Positions 26,435-34,691 of a stretch of DNA of 64,000 nucleotides are shown one piece after another. The first letter of the stretch is position 1. Each line of letters starts with the position of its first letter. Under the pieces are notes generated by a model. That model ran no database searches, had not been told where the DNA came from, and saw only the letters and a list, made by a program, of their open reading frames with translations. This DNA is from Hymenobacter sp. YC55 (GTDB taxonomy: Bacteria > Bacteroidota > Bacteroidia > Cytophagales > Hymenobacteraceae), in contig NZ_JARNTX010000001.1 in NCBI RefSeq assembly GCF_029433095.1, forward strand, positions 2,108,001 to 2,172,000, read 5' to 3'. Position numbers and translations under genes: made by a program.

Positions 26435-26902
26435 CTAGCCTTCGAAATGGTAGAGGAACGTAATTATTCCCGTGTAGGCGGGTTTTGGCTGGTCCTTGAT
26501 TTCCAGCGTTACCTCTAAGCGGGCTTTGGCAATACCGCGCAGGTTTTTCACCGACAACAGCTTGGCCCGCAGCCGTACCTGACTGTTTACGGTTACGGCC
26601 TGGTTGAAGCGCAGCGCCTCGATTTCATAGTTCACCTGCATTTTCAGATTCTCAATAGTCAGAATCTGGTGCCACAAGTAGGGCAACAGCGAAACCGTAA
26701 GGTAGCCGTGAGCAATGGTAGCCTGGAAGGGCGACTCCGTGGCGGCTCTTTCGGCATCCACATGAATCCACTGGTAATCGAGCGTCGCGGCGGCGAAGCT
26801 GTTGATTTGGGCCTGCGTGATGGTGTGGTATTCAGAAACGCCTAGTTCCTGTCCTATGTGTACTTCTAGTTCCGACAGGCTGCCAATCGTTAGCTTATTC
26901 AT
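26435..26902 (-). CDS. MaoC family dehydratase
   Basis: A 155-residue hot-dog-fold protein of the MaoC family. The hydratase-2 motif region reads FAAATLDYQWIHVDAERA (catalytic Asp and His near residues 36-41), followed by TIAHGYLTVSLLPYL. Members hydrate trans-2-enoyl-CoA or related thioesters. The Met at 26902 gives the standard N-terminus MNKLTIGSLSELE. The frame is open 53 codons further but that region looks non-coding. Its partner pathway is not visible here. Confidence 0.88.
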   Translation of the reverse strand: MNKLTIGSLSELEVHIGQELGVSEYHTITQAQINSFAAATLDYQWIHVDAERAATESPFQATIAHGYLTVSLLPYLWHQILTIENLKMQVNYEIEALRFNQAVTVNSQVRLRAKLLSVKNLRGIAKARLEVTLEIKDQPKPAYTGIITFLYHFEG

Positions 26903-27134
26903 CAAGGTGGTTGGTAAGTGAAGCAGAGCGTTGTTCGTATACGGCCCATTAGGCCGCGCGGCTGCGTAAGCAGCTACTAAGCTTAAGAGAAATACAAAGG
27001 GAGAGTATATCGGGCTTACGCACGAAATGCGCTGAAAAATAGCAGGAAAATTGTGTGTCAATTGAATAACGTGCTCAGCTACGAAGTGTACACGCAGGTG
27101 TTGAGCGCAGTTCGCCTTACTATGTGCCTCATCA

Positions 27135-27186
27135 AACCGAATAAAAAAGCCCTCTAGCTACAGCTAGAGGGCTTTTTTATTCGGTT
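27135..27186. terminator. Bidirectional terminator, 25-bp perfect stem
   Basis: A perfect inverted repeat (27135-27159 and 27162-27186) with a 2-nt spacer contains AAAAAAGCCCTC / GAGGGCTTTTTT. It ends the DUF2911 gene (minus strand) 8 bp past its stop. Confidence 0.9.
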
Positions 27187-27193
27187 AAACAAC

Positions 27194-28159
27194 TTAGTAC
27201 GCCTTCGACTGCCACTCTATCAGCGCCACGCGCATGTTGGGCAATTGGTTTTGGAAGGTAGTATCGTCTTTTTCGCCAAGCTTAATAGCCTTGCGGCCGA
27301 AGACGATGGCCGTGTCGTAGTCTTGCTTGGAAGCCAGCAGGCGGGCTTTAATCCAGTTGTTGAGGTAAACATCCTGCAGGCGAATGGACTCGTTGATATA
27401 ATTGAGCGCCTGTTCTCCGTTTAGGTTGTTTTGCACCAGGTATTCAGCGGCCTGTGCCAGCAGCTGCCAATCGTTGGGGCGGGCGGCTACCGCTTTCTCA
27501 ATGCCGGCTACTACCCGGGCCTGCACGTTGGTATCGATGAAGAAACTCACTGTCTTCTTTTCCCAACTCAGGTTCAGGTGGGCGCTGCCCGTGGTTAGTT
27601 CCGAAAACCAATACAGTAGCGTTTCGTGGTGGGCAGAAGCTTCCGGTACCACCGGAATGCGCAGCACGTCGTCTTTCTCGTTGTAACTTTCCGCGCCCCA
27701 GTGCGTGGTTACGCGGTTAAAGACCAAGTCCCAATCCTGGTCGGAGCGGGGCATTATATAGAACGAGTACTTGCCCCCGGGTAACTTTTTACCATTGATG
27801 CGGACCGTGTCGCTGAAGCTTATCACTGTGTTTTCGTTGGCACCCGCCCGCCAAATTTGGTTGTACGGCACCAACCCTTGCCAGATAACCCGGTTTTTCA
27901 CGCTCGGCGCGTGATAATCCACTACCACATCGGTAAGGCCAATAGCATGCTGCAAAACCACGTGCGGACTAGGTTGTGGCAGCGGAATCAAGGATTCCGG
28001 GGGCGCGGAGGGAGCGGTTTTGGCGGTAGCCGGAGCGGCAGTTGGTGGGGTTTGGGTAGGAGGAGTTGTTTGGGCCAGCGCAGCCGAAGTTGGTGGCAGC
28101 AACGATAGGAGCAAACCGCAACCTACCGTAGAGACAACGTGGGAAAGAAAACAACGCAT
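27194..28159 (-). CDS. DUF2911 domain-containing secreted protein
   Basis: A 321-residue secreted protein. Signal peptide at about residues 1-30 (ends AALAQ), a Thr/Pro/Ala-rich linker to about residue 70, then a DUF2911 domain (about 75-225) with the characteristic VDYHAPSVKNRVIWQGLVPY and WRAGANENTVISFS segments. The C-terminal 90 residues form TPR-like helices (WQLLAQAAEYLVQNN, LNYINESIRLQ). DUF2911 proteins are common in Bacteroidota and their role is unknown. I use Met at 28159, the start of the signal peptide. It is divergent from the histidine operon. Confidence 0.88.
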   Translation of the reverse strand: MRCFLSHVVSTVGCGLLLSLLPPTSAALAQTTPPTQTPPTAAPATAKTAPSAPPESLIPLPQPSPHVVLQHAIGLTDVVVDYHAPSVKNRVIWQGLVPYNQIWRAGANENTVISFSDTVRINGKKLPGGKYSFYIMPRSDQDWDLVFNRVTTHWGAESYNEKDDVLRIPVVPEASAHHETLLYWFSELTTGSAHLNLSWEKKTVSFFIDTNVQARVVAGIEKAVAARPNDWQLLAQAAEYLVQNNLNGEQALNYINESIRLQDVYLNNWIKARLLASKQDYDTAIVFGRKAIKLGEKDDTTFQNQLPNMRVALIEWQSKAY

Positions 28160-28327
28160 AACAAGCAACAGGCAGATAGAAGAGCAGAAAAGGAACTGTG
28201 GCAGCCGCAAACTACCCAGCAGAGTCTAAGCAACAGATGAAGCCTAGAAACAATAGTGCCAAGAGTAGGTTGAAACGCTACCGGTAGCTAAAGTTCAGGG
28301 TTTGAGAGAAGATTTCCTGGAAAATAT

Positions 28328-28357
28328 TTTGTTCTGTCAACTCAGCTTGTACTTTTG
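28328..28357 (+). promoter_or_regulatory. Promoter of the histidine operon
   Basis: TTTG (28328-28331), an 18-bp spacer and TACTTTTG (28350-28357) match the Bacteroidota -33/-7 consensus exactly. The predicted start, near 28363, lies just before the leader-peptide ATG at 28376. Confidence 0.75.
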
Positions 28358-28375
28358 CGCCATCTATCCTCGTTT

Positions 28376-28498
28376 ATGCCCGCTACTGCCGCGCCTTCAT
28401 TTTGCTCTATCAGCCCCGTGGCTGCTGTCGCCCTTGGCGAAGCAGTTGGGCTGCGCGCGGCGCATCATCACCAGCACGGGCACCATTCCTCTTTTTAG
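28376..28498 (+). CDS. hisL: Histidine operon leader peptide
   Basis: A short frame of 40 codons, ATG 28376 to TAG 28498, begins MPATAAPSFCSIS and contains AAHHHQHGHHSSF near its end: six histidines in eight codons (residues 30-37, bases 28463-28486). It sits about 13 nt downstream of the predicted transcription start and 186 nt before hisG. This is the layout of a ribosome-mediated attenuator: when charged tRNA-His is scarce, the ribosome stalls on the His codons and changes RNA folding downstream. The peptide itself probably has no other function. A chance run of His codons at this exact place is unlikely. Confidence 0.85.
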   Translation: MPATAAPSFCSISPVAAVALGEAVGLRAAHHHQHGHHSSF

Positions 28499-28684
28499 AG
28501 GAATAACGCACCATATTGTCCCGTTGGGCCGACCCGTCTTGGTCGCCCGGCCACCCCAGAAAGGTGGCCCCGGTCGTCGTTGCTTGTTAGCCCGCGGCTC
28601 GTTCCCGATTTCTTACGTCTCGGAAGTGCAACTTCAACCGCTGGGTTGTTACTCTTCACTTCCTCCTTTGTTTCCCCAACCCTT
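28485..28684 (+). promoter_or_regulatory. Attenuator region of the his operon
   Basis: Several hairpins follow the His codons. H1: ATTCCTC/GAGGAAT (28485-28491, 28498-28504), overlapping the leader stop. H2: GGG-CGACC with GGTCG-CCC (28526-28548, one bulge). H3: GGCCACC/GGTGGCC (28549-28555, 28563-28569). H4: CAACC/GGTTG (28635-28648), followed by a T-rich tract. The GGGCACC inside the His-codon run could also pair with GGTGGCCC at 28563-28570, which would compete with H3. Which fold is terminator and which antiterminator is inference. Confidence 0.6.
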
Positions 28685-29536
28685 ATGATTCGTCTTGCCA
28701 TCCAGAAGTCGGGCCGCCTAAGTGAAGACTCGCTGAATTTGATTCGGGAGTGCGGTATTAACTTCGTTGCCAGCTCGTACAAGCTTAAAACCGAAGCCAC
28801 CAACTTCCCCCTCGAAATCCTCTACCTGCGCGACGACGATATTCCTGGCTACGTGCAAGATGGGGTGGCCGACCTCGGCATTGTGGGGCAAAACGTGTTG
28901 GTGGAAGCCGGCTACCCCGGCCTGGAAATCGAGCCCCTGGGGTTCAGCAAGTGCCGCCTGAGTTTGGCCGTGCCCCGCGCCGCCGGCTACGACTCGGTAG
29001 CCGACTTGCAGGGCAAAAATATTGCTACCTCGTACCCCGCTATTCTGGGCAAATACCTCGCCGGGCATGGCGTCCAAGCCAACCTGCATACCATCAGCGG
29101 CTCGGTGGAAATTGCGCCGAGTATCGGTTTGGCCGAGGCTATCTGCGACATCGTGAGCAGCGGCTCTACGCTACTCGGGAATGGCCTGCGGGAAGTGGAA
29201 ACCGTATTTCGGTCGGAGGCGGTGCTTATTGCCAACCAGAACCTCACCGAGGAAAAACGGGAAATCCTGGAGCAGCTGCAGTTCCGAATGCAGGCCGTGC
29301 GCCGCGCCCGCCGCAACAAATACATATTGCTGAACGCGCCCACCGCTTCGCTAGCCGCCGTGAAGGCGCTGTTGCCCGGCATTAAGTCTCCCACCGTTAC
29401 GGCGCTGGCCGAGGAAGGCTGGGTGTCGGTGCAGTCGGTAGTGAACGAAGACGACTTTTGGCATATCACCGGCCAGCTCAAAGCCGTGGGCGCCGAGGGT
29501 ATTCTGGTGCTGCCCATCGAGAAGATGATTAGTTGA
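28685..29536 (+). CDS. hisG: ATP phosphoribosyltransferase, long form
   Basis: HisG condenses ATP and PRPP in the first, feedback-inhibited step of histidine synthesis. The 283 residues include the two catalytic lobes (MIRLAIQKSGRL at the start; IVGQNVLVEAG near 75; the PRPP loop DIVSSGSTLLGNGL near 160) and the C-terminal ACT-like regulatory domain (about 210-283) of the long form, so no HisZ is needed. ATG 28685 gives the standard N-terminus; an open frame upstream runs through the attenuator and is not coding. It is the first structural gene of the operon. Confidence 0.96.
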   Translation: MIRLAIQKSGRLSEDSLNLIRECGINFVASSYKLKTEATNFPLEILYLRDDDIPGYVQDGVADLGIVGQNVLVEAGYPGLEIEPLGFSKCRLSLAVPRAAGYDSVADLQGKNIATSYPAILGKYLAGHGVQANLHTISGSVEIAPSIGLAEAICDIVSSGSTLLGNGLREVETVFRSEAVLIANQNLTEEKREILEQLQFRMQAVRRARRNKYILLNAPTASLAAVKALLPGIKSPTVTALAEEGWVSVQSVVNEDDFWHITGQLKAVGAEGILVLPIEKMIS

Positions 29537-29673
29537 TTGCTGGTTGTTCAGATACTGACTGAATGTTGAAGGGTATGCGCTCTTTGTTAGTAAGGAGCAA
29601 CCGGCAGCTATTATCTATCTCTATCTCAACCAACTCCTTAGTCAACTAACAACTACCCATCAACAACCCAACC

Positions 29674-30993
29674 ATGCAGATCTTTCAATACCCGGCCCAG
29701 CCCGATTGGGCCGCGTTGCAGCAGCGGGCCGCCGCGCAGCAGGCCCAGGATATCGAGTTGCGGGTGCAGCAGATTTTCGAGGATGTGCGCCAACGCGGCG
29801 ACGCGGCTTTGCTAGATTACGCGCAGCGCTTCGACGGGGCCGACGTTAGTGCCGGCTTGCGCGTAACGGCCGATGAAATCCTGGCGGGCGTTGCGCAGGT
29901 GCCGTCGGAGTTGCAAACGGCTATTCGGCAAGCCCACGCCAACATCTGGAAATTCCACGCCACGCAGCGCGAAGAAGAAAAGCGGGTGGAAACCATGCCG
30001 GGCGTGAGCTGCTGGCGGCGGGCCGTGCCCGTGCAGCGGGTGGGACTGTATATTCCGGGCGGGACGGCACCGTTGTTTAGTACCTTATTAATGCTGGGCG
30101 TACCCGCCCGCCTAGCTGGTTGCCCGGAAGTAGTCTTGTGCACTCCGCCCCAGAAAGATGGTTCTATTAACCCCGTGATTCTGTTCACGGCTCAATTGCT
30201 TGGTATTGCTACCATCATCAAGGCCGGTGGGGCGCAAGCTGTGGCCGCCCTCAGTGGCGGTACCGAAAGCGTGCCGGGCGTCGATAAGATTTTCGGGCCT
30301 GGAAATCGGTACGTAACGGCCGCTAAGCAACTGGCTACCCGCTACGGAGTGGCCATTGACATGCCGGCTGGTCCGTCCGAAGTGCTGGTTATTGCCGATG
30401 CCTCCGCCAACCCCGCCTTCGTGGCGGCCGACTTGCTTAGTCAAGCCGAGCACGGCCCCGACTCGCAAGTGATTTTGCTTTCGGACTCGATGGAGCTTAT
30501 CGAGGCAACCCAAGCGGAAGTAGCCCGGCAGTTGGCCGAGCTACCGCGGGCCGCGGTGGCTGCCCAGGCGCTGGAAGAAAGCCGGGCTATTTTGCTGCGC
30601 ACGCCTGAGGAGATGCTATACTTCTCCAACCAATACGCCCCCGAGCACTTGATACTGGCCGTGCGCAATCCTGAGCAACTGGCCGAAGGCGTTACCAGCG
30701 CCGGGTCCGTGTTCCTGGGCCACCTCACGCCCGAAGCGGCCGGCGACTATGCGTCCGGTACCAACCACACGCTGCCCACCAACGGCTACGCCCGCAATTA
30801 CAGTGGCGTGTCGCTGGATTCGTTTCTCAAGAAAATTACCTTCCAGCGCATTACTACCGAAGGCTTGTTGCAGGTAGGACCGGTAGTGGAAACTATGGCC
30901 GAAGCGGAAGGCCTGCACGCCCACGCCCGCGCCGTGACGCTGCGCCTGGATTCCATCCATAACGAGCAATCCGCAATGAATCAGCAGCATTGA
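29674..30993 (+). CDS. hisD: Histidinol dehydrogenase
   Basis: HisD oxidises L-histidinol to L-histidine in two NAD-dependent steps at a zinc site. The 439-residue protein has the signature GPSEVLVIAD near residue 231, the segment ADLLSQAEHGPDSQ with zinc ligands Gln and His near 255-262, the GTAPLFSTLLMLGVPA region near 130, and the C-terminal zinc-ligand region (DYASGTNHTLPT near 360). It follows hisG by 137 bp, a gap that holds no gene. Confidence 0.96.
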   Translation: MQIFQYPAQPDWAALQQRAAAQQAQDIELRVQQIFEDVRQRGDAALLDYAQRFDGADVSAGLRVTADEILAGVAQVPSELQTAIRQAHANIWKFHATQREEEKRVETMPGVSCWRRAVPVQRVGLYIPGGTAPLFSTLLMLGVPARLAGCPEVVLCTPPQKDGSINPVILFTAQLLGIATIIKAGGAQAVAALSGGTESVPGVDKIFGPGNRYVTAAKQLATRYGVAIDMPAGPSEVLVIADASANPAFVAADLLSQAEHGPDSQVILLSDSMELIEATQAEVARQLAELPRAAVAAQALEESRAILLRTPEEMLYFSNQYAPEHLILAVRNPEQLAEGVTSAGSVFLGHLTPEAAGDYASGTNHTLPTNGYARNYSGVSLDSFLKKITFQRITTEGLLQVGPVVETMAEAEGLHAHARAVTLRLDSIHNEQSAMNQQH

Positions 30994-31084
30994 GGGGGCA
31001 CCCGGCCAGCGCTCCGCTCATGTAGGGCCTAGCCGGTTGCCCGCCGTCTGTTTGCTTGCTACTATTCATTGAAAACTCAACAAG

Positions 31085-32143
31085 ATGTTTGCACTAGATA
31101 ACCTGGTTCGGCCCAATATCCGGGCCATGAAACCTTACTCTTCCGCCCGCGACGAATTTCAGGGAGAAGCGCGGGTGATGCTCGACGCCAACGAGAACAG
31201 CCTCGGTAGCGCCGGCCCCGACCTGTTCAACCGCTACCCCGACCCTCAGCAGCGCGCCGTGAAGGCCCCCTTGGCGAAGCTGAAAGGAGTGGACCCAAGC
31301 CAGATTTTCCTCGGCAACGGTTCCGACGAAGCTATTGACCTGCTGGTGCGCCTCACTTGCACCCCAGGCCAAGACAGCATCCTGCTCTTGCCGCCAACCT
31401 ACGGCATGTACGAAGTGGCCGCCAACCTCAACGACGTGCGCATCGAGCGGGTACCGCTCACGGCCGACTTCCAACTCTCGCCCGAAATTGTCTCGCAAGT
31501 TCTCGCCTCGCCGGCGAAGTTGGTGTTCCTCTGCTCACCCAATAACCCTACCGGCAACTTGCTGCACGCCGAGTATATCGAAGAAATCCTGCGTGGTTTC
31601 GGGGGGCTGGTCGTGGTCGATGAGGCCTACGCTGATTTTGCCGAGGCGCCTAGCTGGACTACGCGCTTAGCTGAGTTTCCCAACTTGGTGGTGCTCCAGA
31701 CTTTCTCGAAAGCGTGGGGACTGGCTGGTTTGCGTTTGGGGATGGCCTTCGCCTCGCCGGAAGTCATCAACTACCTCAACAAAATCAAGCCTCCTTATAA
31801 TATATCGGAAGCCACGCAGCAGCATGCCCTGGCCGCGCTGCAGGACGCCCCGCACTTCGGGCAGATGCGCGAGCAGCTCTTAACCGGCCGCGACTGGCTA
31901 AACCAGCAACTGCCTGCCCTCGCTATTGTGGAGGAGGTATTCCCTTCCGATGCCAACTTCCTGCTGGTTCGTTTCCGGCCCGACGCCACCGCCGTCTATG
32001 ACTACCTGCTTGGCAAAGGCATTGTGGTGCGCAACCGCACCACCCAGCCCGGCTGCGCCGGCACGCTCCGCCTGACGGTAGGCACCACCGAAGAAAACGA
32101 GCAACTGGTGCAGGCCCTGCAAAACTTCTCGTCCTCGCGCTAG
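31085..32143 (+). CDS. hisC: Histidinol-phosphate aminotransferase
   Basis: HisC transfers an amino group from glutamate to imidazole acetol phosphate, with PLP. The 352 residues fit the family. Visible motifs are LDANENSLGS near residue 34, FLGNGSDEAIDLL near 77, CSPNNPTGNL near 150, and the PLP lysine in LQTFSKAWGLAGLRLG near 207. The conserved RNR segment near 318 also fits. The next gene, a kinase outside the pathway, begins 7 bp after its stop, so the two are surely cotranscribed. Confidence 0.96.
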   Translation: MFALDNLVRPNIRAMKPYSSARDEFQGEARVMLDANENSLGSAGPDLFNRYPDPQQRAVKAPLAKLKGVDPSQIFLGNGSDEAIDLLVRLTCTPGQDSILLLPPTYGMYEVAANLNDVRIERVPLTADFQLSPEIVSQVLASPAKLVFLCSPNNPTGNLLHAEYIEEILRGFGGLVVVDEAYADFAEAPSWTTRLAEFPNLVVLQTFSKAWGLAGLRLGMAFASPEVINYLNKIKPPYNISEATQQHALAALQDAPHFGQMREQLLTGRDWLNQQLPALAIVEEVFPSDANFLLVRFRPDATAVYDYLLGKGIVVRNRTTQPGCAGTLRLTVGTTEENEQLVQALQNFSSSR

Positions 32144-32150
32144 CTAGCCT

Positions 32151-32603
32151 ATGCAGCTCGTTTTGTTTTGCGGGATTCAGGCGACGGGCAAGTCGACTTT
32201 CTACATGCAGCGGTTCTTCCATTCGCACGTGCGCATCAGCCTCGACCTGCTGCGCACGCGCAACCGGGAGCGGCGGCTGTTGCAGCTGTGCCTGGAAACC
32301 CAAATGCGCTGCGTGATTGACAACACCAACCCAACCCGCGCCGAACGAGCTGCCTATATAGAGTCGGCCCGCGCAGCAAGCTTCGAGGTAGTCGGTTACT
32401 TTTTCCATTCAGTGGCCGCCGAAGCCCTCGAGCGGAACCGGCAGCGTCCGGCGGAGCGCCAAGTTCCCGACCGAGGAATCCGGGGTACCCGCAACCGCTT
32501 GCAGCGCCCAACCCGCACCGAAGGCTTCGATCAACTCTATTTCGTGCGAGCCCTGGGCAATCAGGAATTTGAAATCAACGACTGGCAAGATGAAGTTCAA
32601 TGA
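32151..32603 (+). CDS. P-loop kinase related to T4 polynucleotide kinase
   Basis: A 150-residue P-loop protein. Walker A GIQATGKST lies at residues 8-16. The VRISLDLLRTR segment at 27-37 matches the RDD/D-R segment of T4 Pnkp-type kinases, where the Asp acts as general base. VIDNTNPTRAERAAYI near residue 55 matches the NTN-R motif of the same group, and arginines near 92-115 could form the lid. The group phosphorylates 5'-OH ends of RNA or DNA, and some members act on small molecules. It lies 7 bp after hisC and overlaps the Thg1-like gene by 14 bp, so the two products probably act together. Such a gene is not part of histidine synthesis. Confidence 0.75.
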   Translation: MQLVLFCGIQATGKSTFYMQRFFHSHVRISLDLLRTRNRERRLLQLCLETQMRCVIDNTNPTRAERAAYIESARAASFEVVGYFFHSVAAEALERNRQRPAERQVPDRGIRGTRNRLQRPTRTEGFDQLYFVRALGNQEFEINDWQDEVQ

Positions 32604-33354
32604 GCTAGATGCGCGGCTGCGGGTATTCGAAACCGCCCACGACCATTGCGCCTTGCCCGGCCTCTACTTGGTGACTCGCCTGGATGGACGCGGCTTCACC
32701 CGTCTGACCAAAGAAGTCCACCCCTTCGAGGCGCCCTTCGACGAGCGGATGCGGGACTATATGGTGCAGACCACGCGCCACTTATTGGACTGCGGTTTTC
32801 GGATGGTGTACGGGTATACCCAAAGCGACGAAATTTCGCTGTTGCTGCACCCTGCCGAGGATACCTTCGGCCGCAAGCTGCGCAAATACATCTCGGTATT
32901 GGCGGGTGAGGCCTCAGCCCAATTTTCTTTGCAGCTAGGCTCCGTAGGCGTTTTCGACTGTCGAATTTCCCAGTTGCCCCGCCAACAAGACGTGCTTGAT
33001 TATTTCCGATGGCGCCAAGAAGATGCTGGCCGTAACTCGTTGAACGCTCATAGCTACTGGTTACTGCGCAAGCAGGGCCGGACGGTGGGGGAGGCGACCA
33101 GCCAAGTCAAAGGGTTGAGCACCGCGGCCAAGCACGACTTGCTGTTTGGAGCGGGCGTTAATTACGATACGCTTCCAGCTTGGCAAAAGCGCGGAGTGGG
33201 GCTGCATTGGGAAGAGTACGCCAAGCCCGGACTAAACCCACTCAGCCAGCAGCCTATTGAAACTACCCGGCGGCGGTTGGCTGCTAACCTAGAGCTTCCG
33301 TTGGGCGATGCCTACGCGCAGTGGGTTGGTGCTTTCCTGGCCGCGGCCGAGTAG
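32590..33354 (+). CDS. Thg1-like 3'-5' nucleotidyltransferase (tRNA-His guanylyltransferase family)
   Basis: A 254-residue member of the Thg1/TLP family, which adds nucleotides to RNA 5' ends in the 3'-5' direction. The palm metal ligands are visible as Asp32 in TRLDGRGF and Asp80 in YTQSDEIS, matching human Thg1 D29 and D76. The C-terminal part has [15 protein letters not shown] where eukaryotic Thg1 has HINNLYN, so it is of the bacterial/archaeal TLP kind that repairs truncated tRNA 5' ends using a template. The ATG at 32590 lies inside the kinase gene (14-bp overlap). It is followed by hisB after 71 bp. Bacteria encode G-1 in their tRNA-His gene and do not need Thg1 for that, so a repair role is likelier. 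Confidence 0.85.
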   Translation: MKFNELDARLRVFETAHDHCALPGLYLVTRLDGRGFTRLTKEVHPFEAPFDERMRDYMVQTTRHLLDCGFRMVYGYTQSDEISLLLHPAEDTFGRKLRKYISVLAGEASAQFSLQLGSVGVFDCRISQLPRQQDVLDYFRWRQEDAGRNSLNAHSYWLLRKQGRTVGEATSQVKGLSTAAKHDLLFGAGVNYDTLPAWQKRGVGLHWEEYAKPGLNPLSQQPIETTRRRLAANLELPLGDAYAQWVGAFLAAAE

Positions 33355-33412
33355 GCCGTCAGCTTTTACCATATTATATACTATCCGTCGGGGTAACCAT
33401 TGAACTCGGCGG

Positions 33413-33420
33413 TATCTTTC
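33413..33420 (+). promoter_or_regulatory. Possible internal promoter box (TATCTTTC) before hisB
   Basis: One base from TAnnTTTG, ending 5 bp before the hisB ATG, in the 71-bp gap after the Thg1-like gene. It could give hisB-IE some expression independent of the attenuator. Confidence 0.35.
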
Positions 33421-33425
33421 ACTCC

Positions 33426-34538
33426 ATGAAAAAAGTTCTCTTCATTGACCGGGACGGGACCATCCTGATTGAGCCGCCCACCGATTTTCAAGTTGATTCT
33501 CTGAGCAGAGAGAAGTTTCAGTTTGTACCAGGTGCCATCACCGGTCTCTCGCGCATTGCCCGCGAACTAGACTACGAGTTGGTCTTGGTGAGCAACCAGG
33601 ATGGGCTCGGTACTGCCAGCTTTCCCGAAGAAACGTTCTGGCCGGCCCACAACATGATGCTCGATATCTTGCGCTCGGAAGGAGTGGAGTTTGCGCGGGA
33701 GCACATTGACCGGAGTTTCCCCCACGAAAACTTGGATACCCGCAAACCCGGTGTCGGCATGTTACAACATTACTTGGAACAGGCGAATGGGTATGATCTT
33801 TCGAATTCTTTCGTTTTGGGTGACCGTTTAACCGACGTCGAGCTAGCGCAGAACCTGGGGTGCCAGGCTATTCTACTAAAGCCCGAGGCGGAGAGTGATG
33901 AGCGGGCCGCACTTACTACTATGAGTTGGGAAAGTATATACCAATTCCTCCGTTTGCCTGCTCGTACTGCCGTAGTACAAAGAGATACCAACGAGACCAA
34001 GATTTTTATTGAGCTAAATCTTGATGGCAACGGTCGGCCGCAGATGCATACTGGTTTAGGCTTCTTCGACCATATGCTCGATCAGTTGAGTAAGCATTCT
34101 GGCGTCGACATGAAGATTCAGGTGCAAGGCGACTTGCACATCGATGAGCACCACACGATAGAGGACACCGCCATTGCCTTGGGCGAAGCCTTCACCCAAG
34201 CTCTCGGCGATAAGCGGGGATTGGCCCGTTACGGATTCTTGCTCCCCATGGACGACGTGCTGGCCCAAGCTGCGGTCGACTTTTCGGGGCGTCCATGGTT
34301 GGTGTGGGAGGCAGAGTTTAAGCGGGAGAAGATAGGGGACATGCCTACCGAAATGTTCTACCATTTCTTTAAAAGCTTCTCCGACGCGGCCCGTTGCAAC
34401 CTCAACATTAAAGCGGAAGGCGCCAACGAACACCATAAGATTGAAGCCATTTTCAAGGCGGTAGCCAAAGCTATAAAGATGGCTCTGGTGCGCGATGCCA
34501 GCAAGATGGAAATTCCTAGTACGAAGGGCATTCTGTAG
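33426..34538 (+). CDS. hisB: Bifunctional histidinol-phosphatase / imidazoleglycerol-phosphate dehydratase
   Basis: This 370-residue fusion catalyses two steps of the pathway. The N-terminal HAD phosphatase (about 1-165) has the DxD motif FIDRDGT (Asp8, Asp10), SNQDGLG near 58 and GDRLTD near 136. The C-terminal dehydratase (about 175-370) has the metal-binding motifs [14 protein letters not shown] near 218, [14 protein letters not shown] near 242 and [12 protein letters not shown] near 340. The fused form is also known from enterobacteria. ATG 33426 gives [11 protein letters not shown]. It resumes the his genes after the inserted kinase/Thg1 pair. Confidence 0.95.
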   Translation: MKKVLFIDRDGTILIEPPTDFQVDSLSREKFQFVPGAITGLSRIARELDYELVLVSNQDGLGTASFPEETFWPAHNMMLDILRSEGVEFAREHIDRSFPHENLDTRKPGVGMLQHYLEQANGYDLSNSFVLGDRLTDVELAQNLGCQAILLKPEAESDERAALTTMSWESIYQFLRLPARTAVVQRDTNETKIFIELNLDGNGRPQMHTGLGFFDHMLDQLSKHSGVDMKIQVQGDLHIDEHHTIEDTAIALGEAFTQALGDKRGLARYGFLLPMDDVLAQAAVDFSGRPWLVWEAEFKREKIGDMPTEMFYHFFKSFSDAARCNLNIKAEGANEHHKIEAIFKAVAKAIKMALVRDASKMEIPSTKGIL

Positions 34539-34661
34539 GCTTACCCATATGTATAAACAAATGGGTAAGCCCGTAGAGTAGCTGAATACAAGCGTTATAC
34601 CTTGAAGTTAAGGGCATCAAAAAGCGGCAAAGCGAGTTTATTCATTTGTTTATGCATATGG
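34538..34661. repeat. Nested inverted repeats in the hisB-hisH gap
   Basis: GGCTTACCCAT (34538-34548) and ATGGGTAAGCC (34561-34571) form a perfect 11-bp hairpin. In addition, CCATATGTATAAACAAATG (34545-34563) pairs at 18 of 19 positions with 34643-34661. The two folds share bases and exclude one another. The 153-bp gap is the longest inside the operon from hisB onward and holds no gene. Confidence 0.6.
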
Positions 34662-34691
34662 ATAAACCTTGTTCAGAGTCACAAGTAAGTC

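Noticed and set aside
28302..28688. 128-codon frame overlapping the his leader and hisG start
   Set aside because: It is out of frame with the His-codon run, has no family pattern and overlaps the regulatory hairpins. The 40-codon frame explains the region better.
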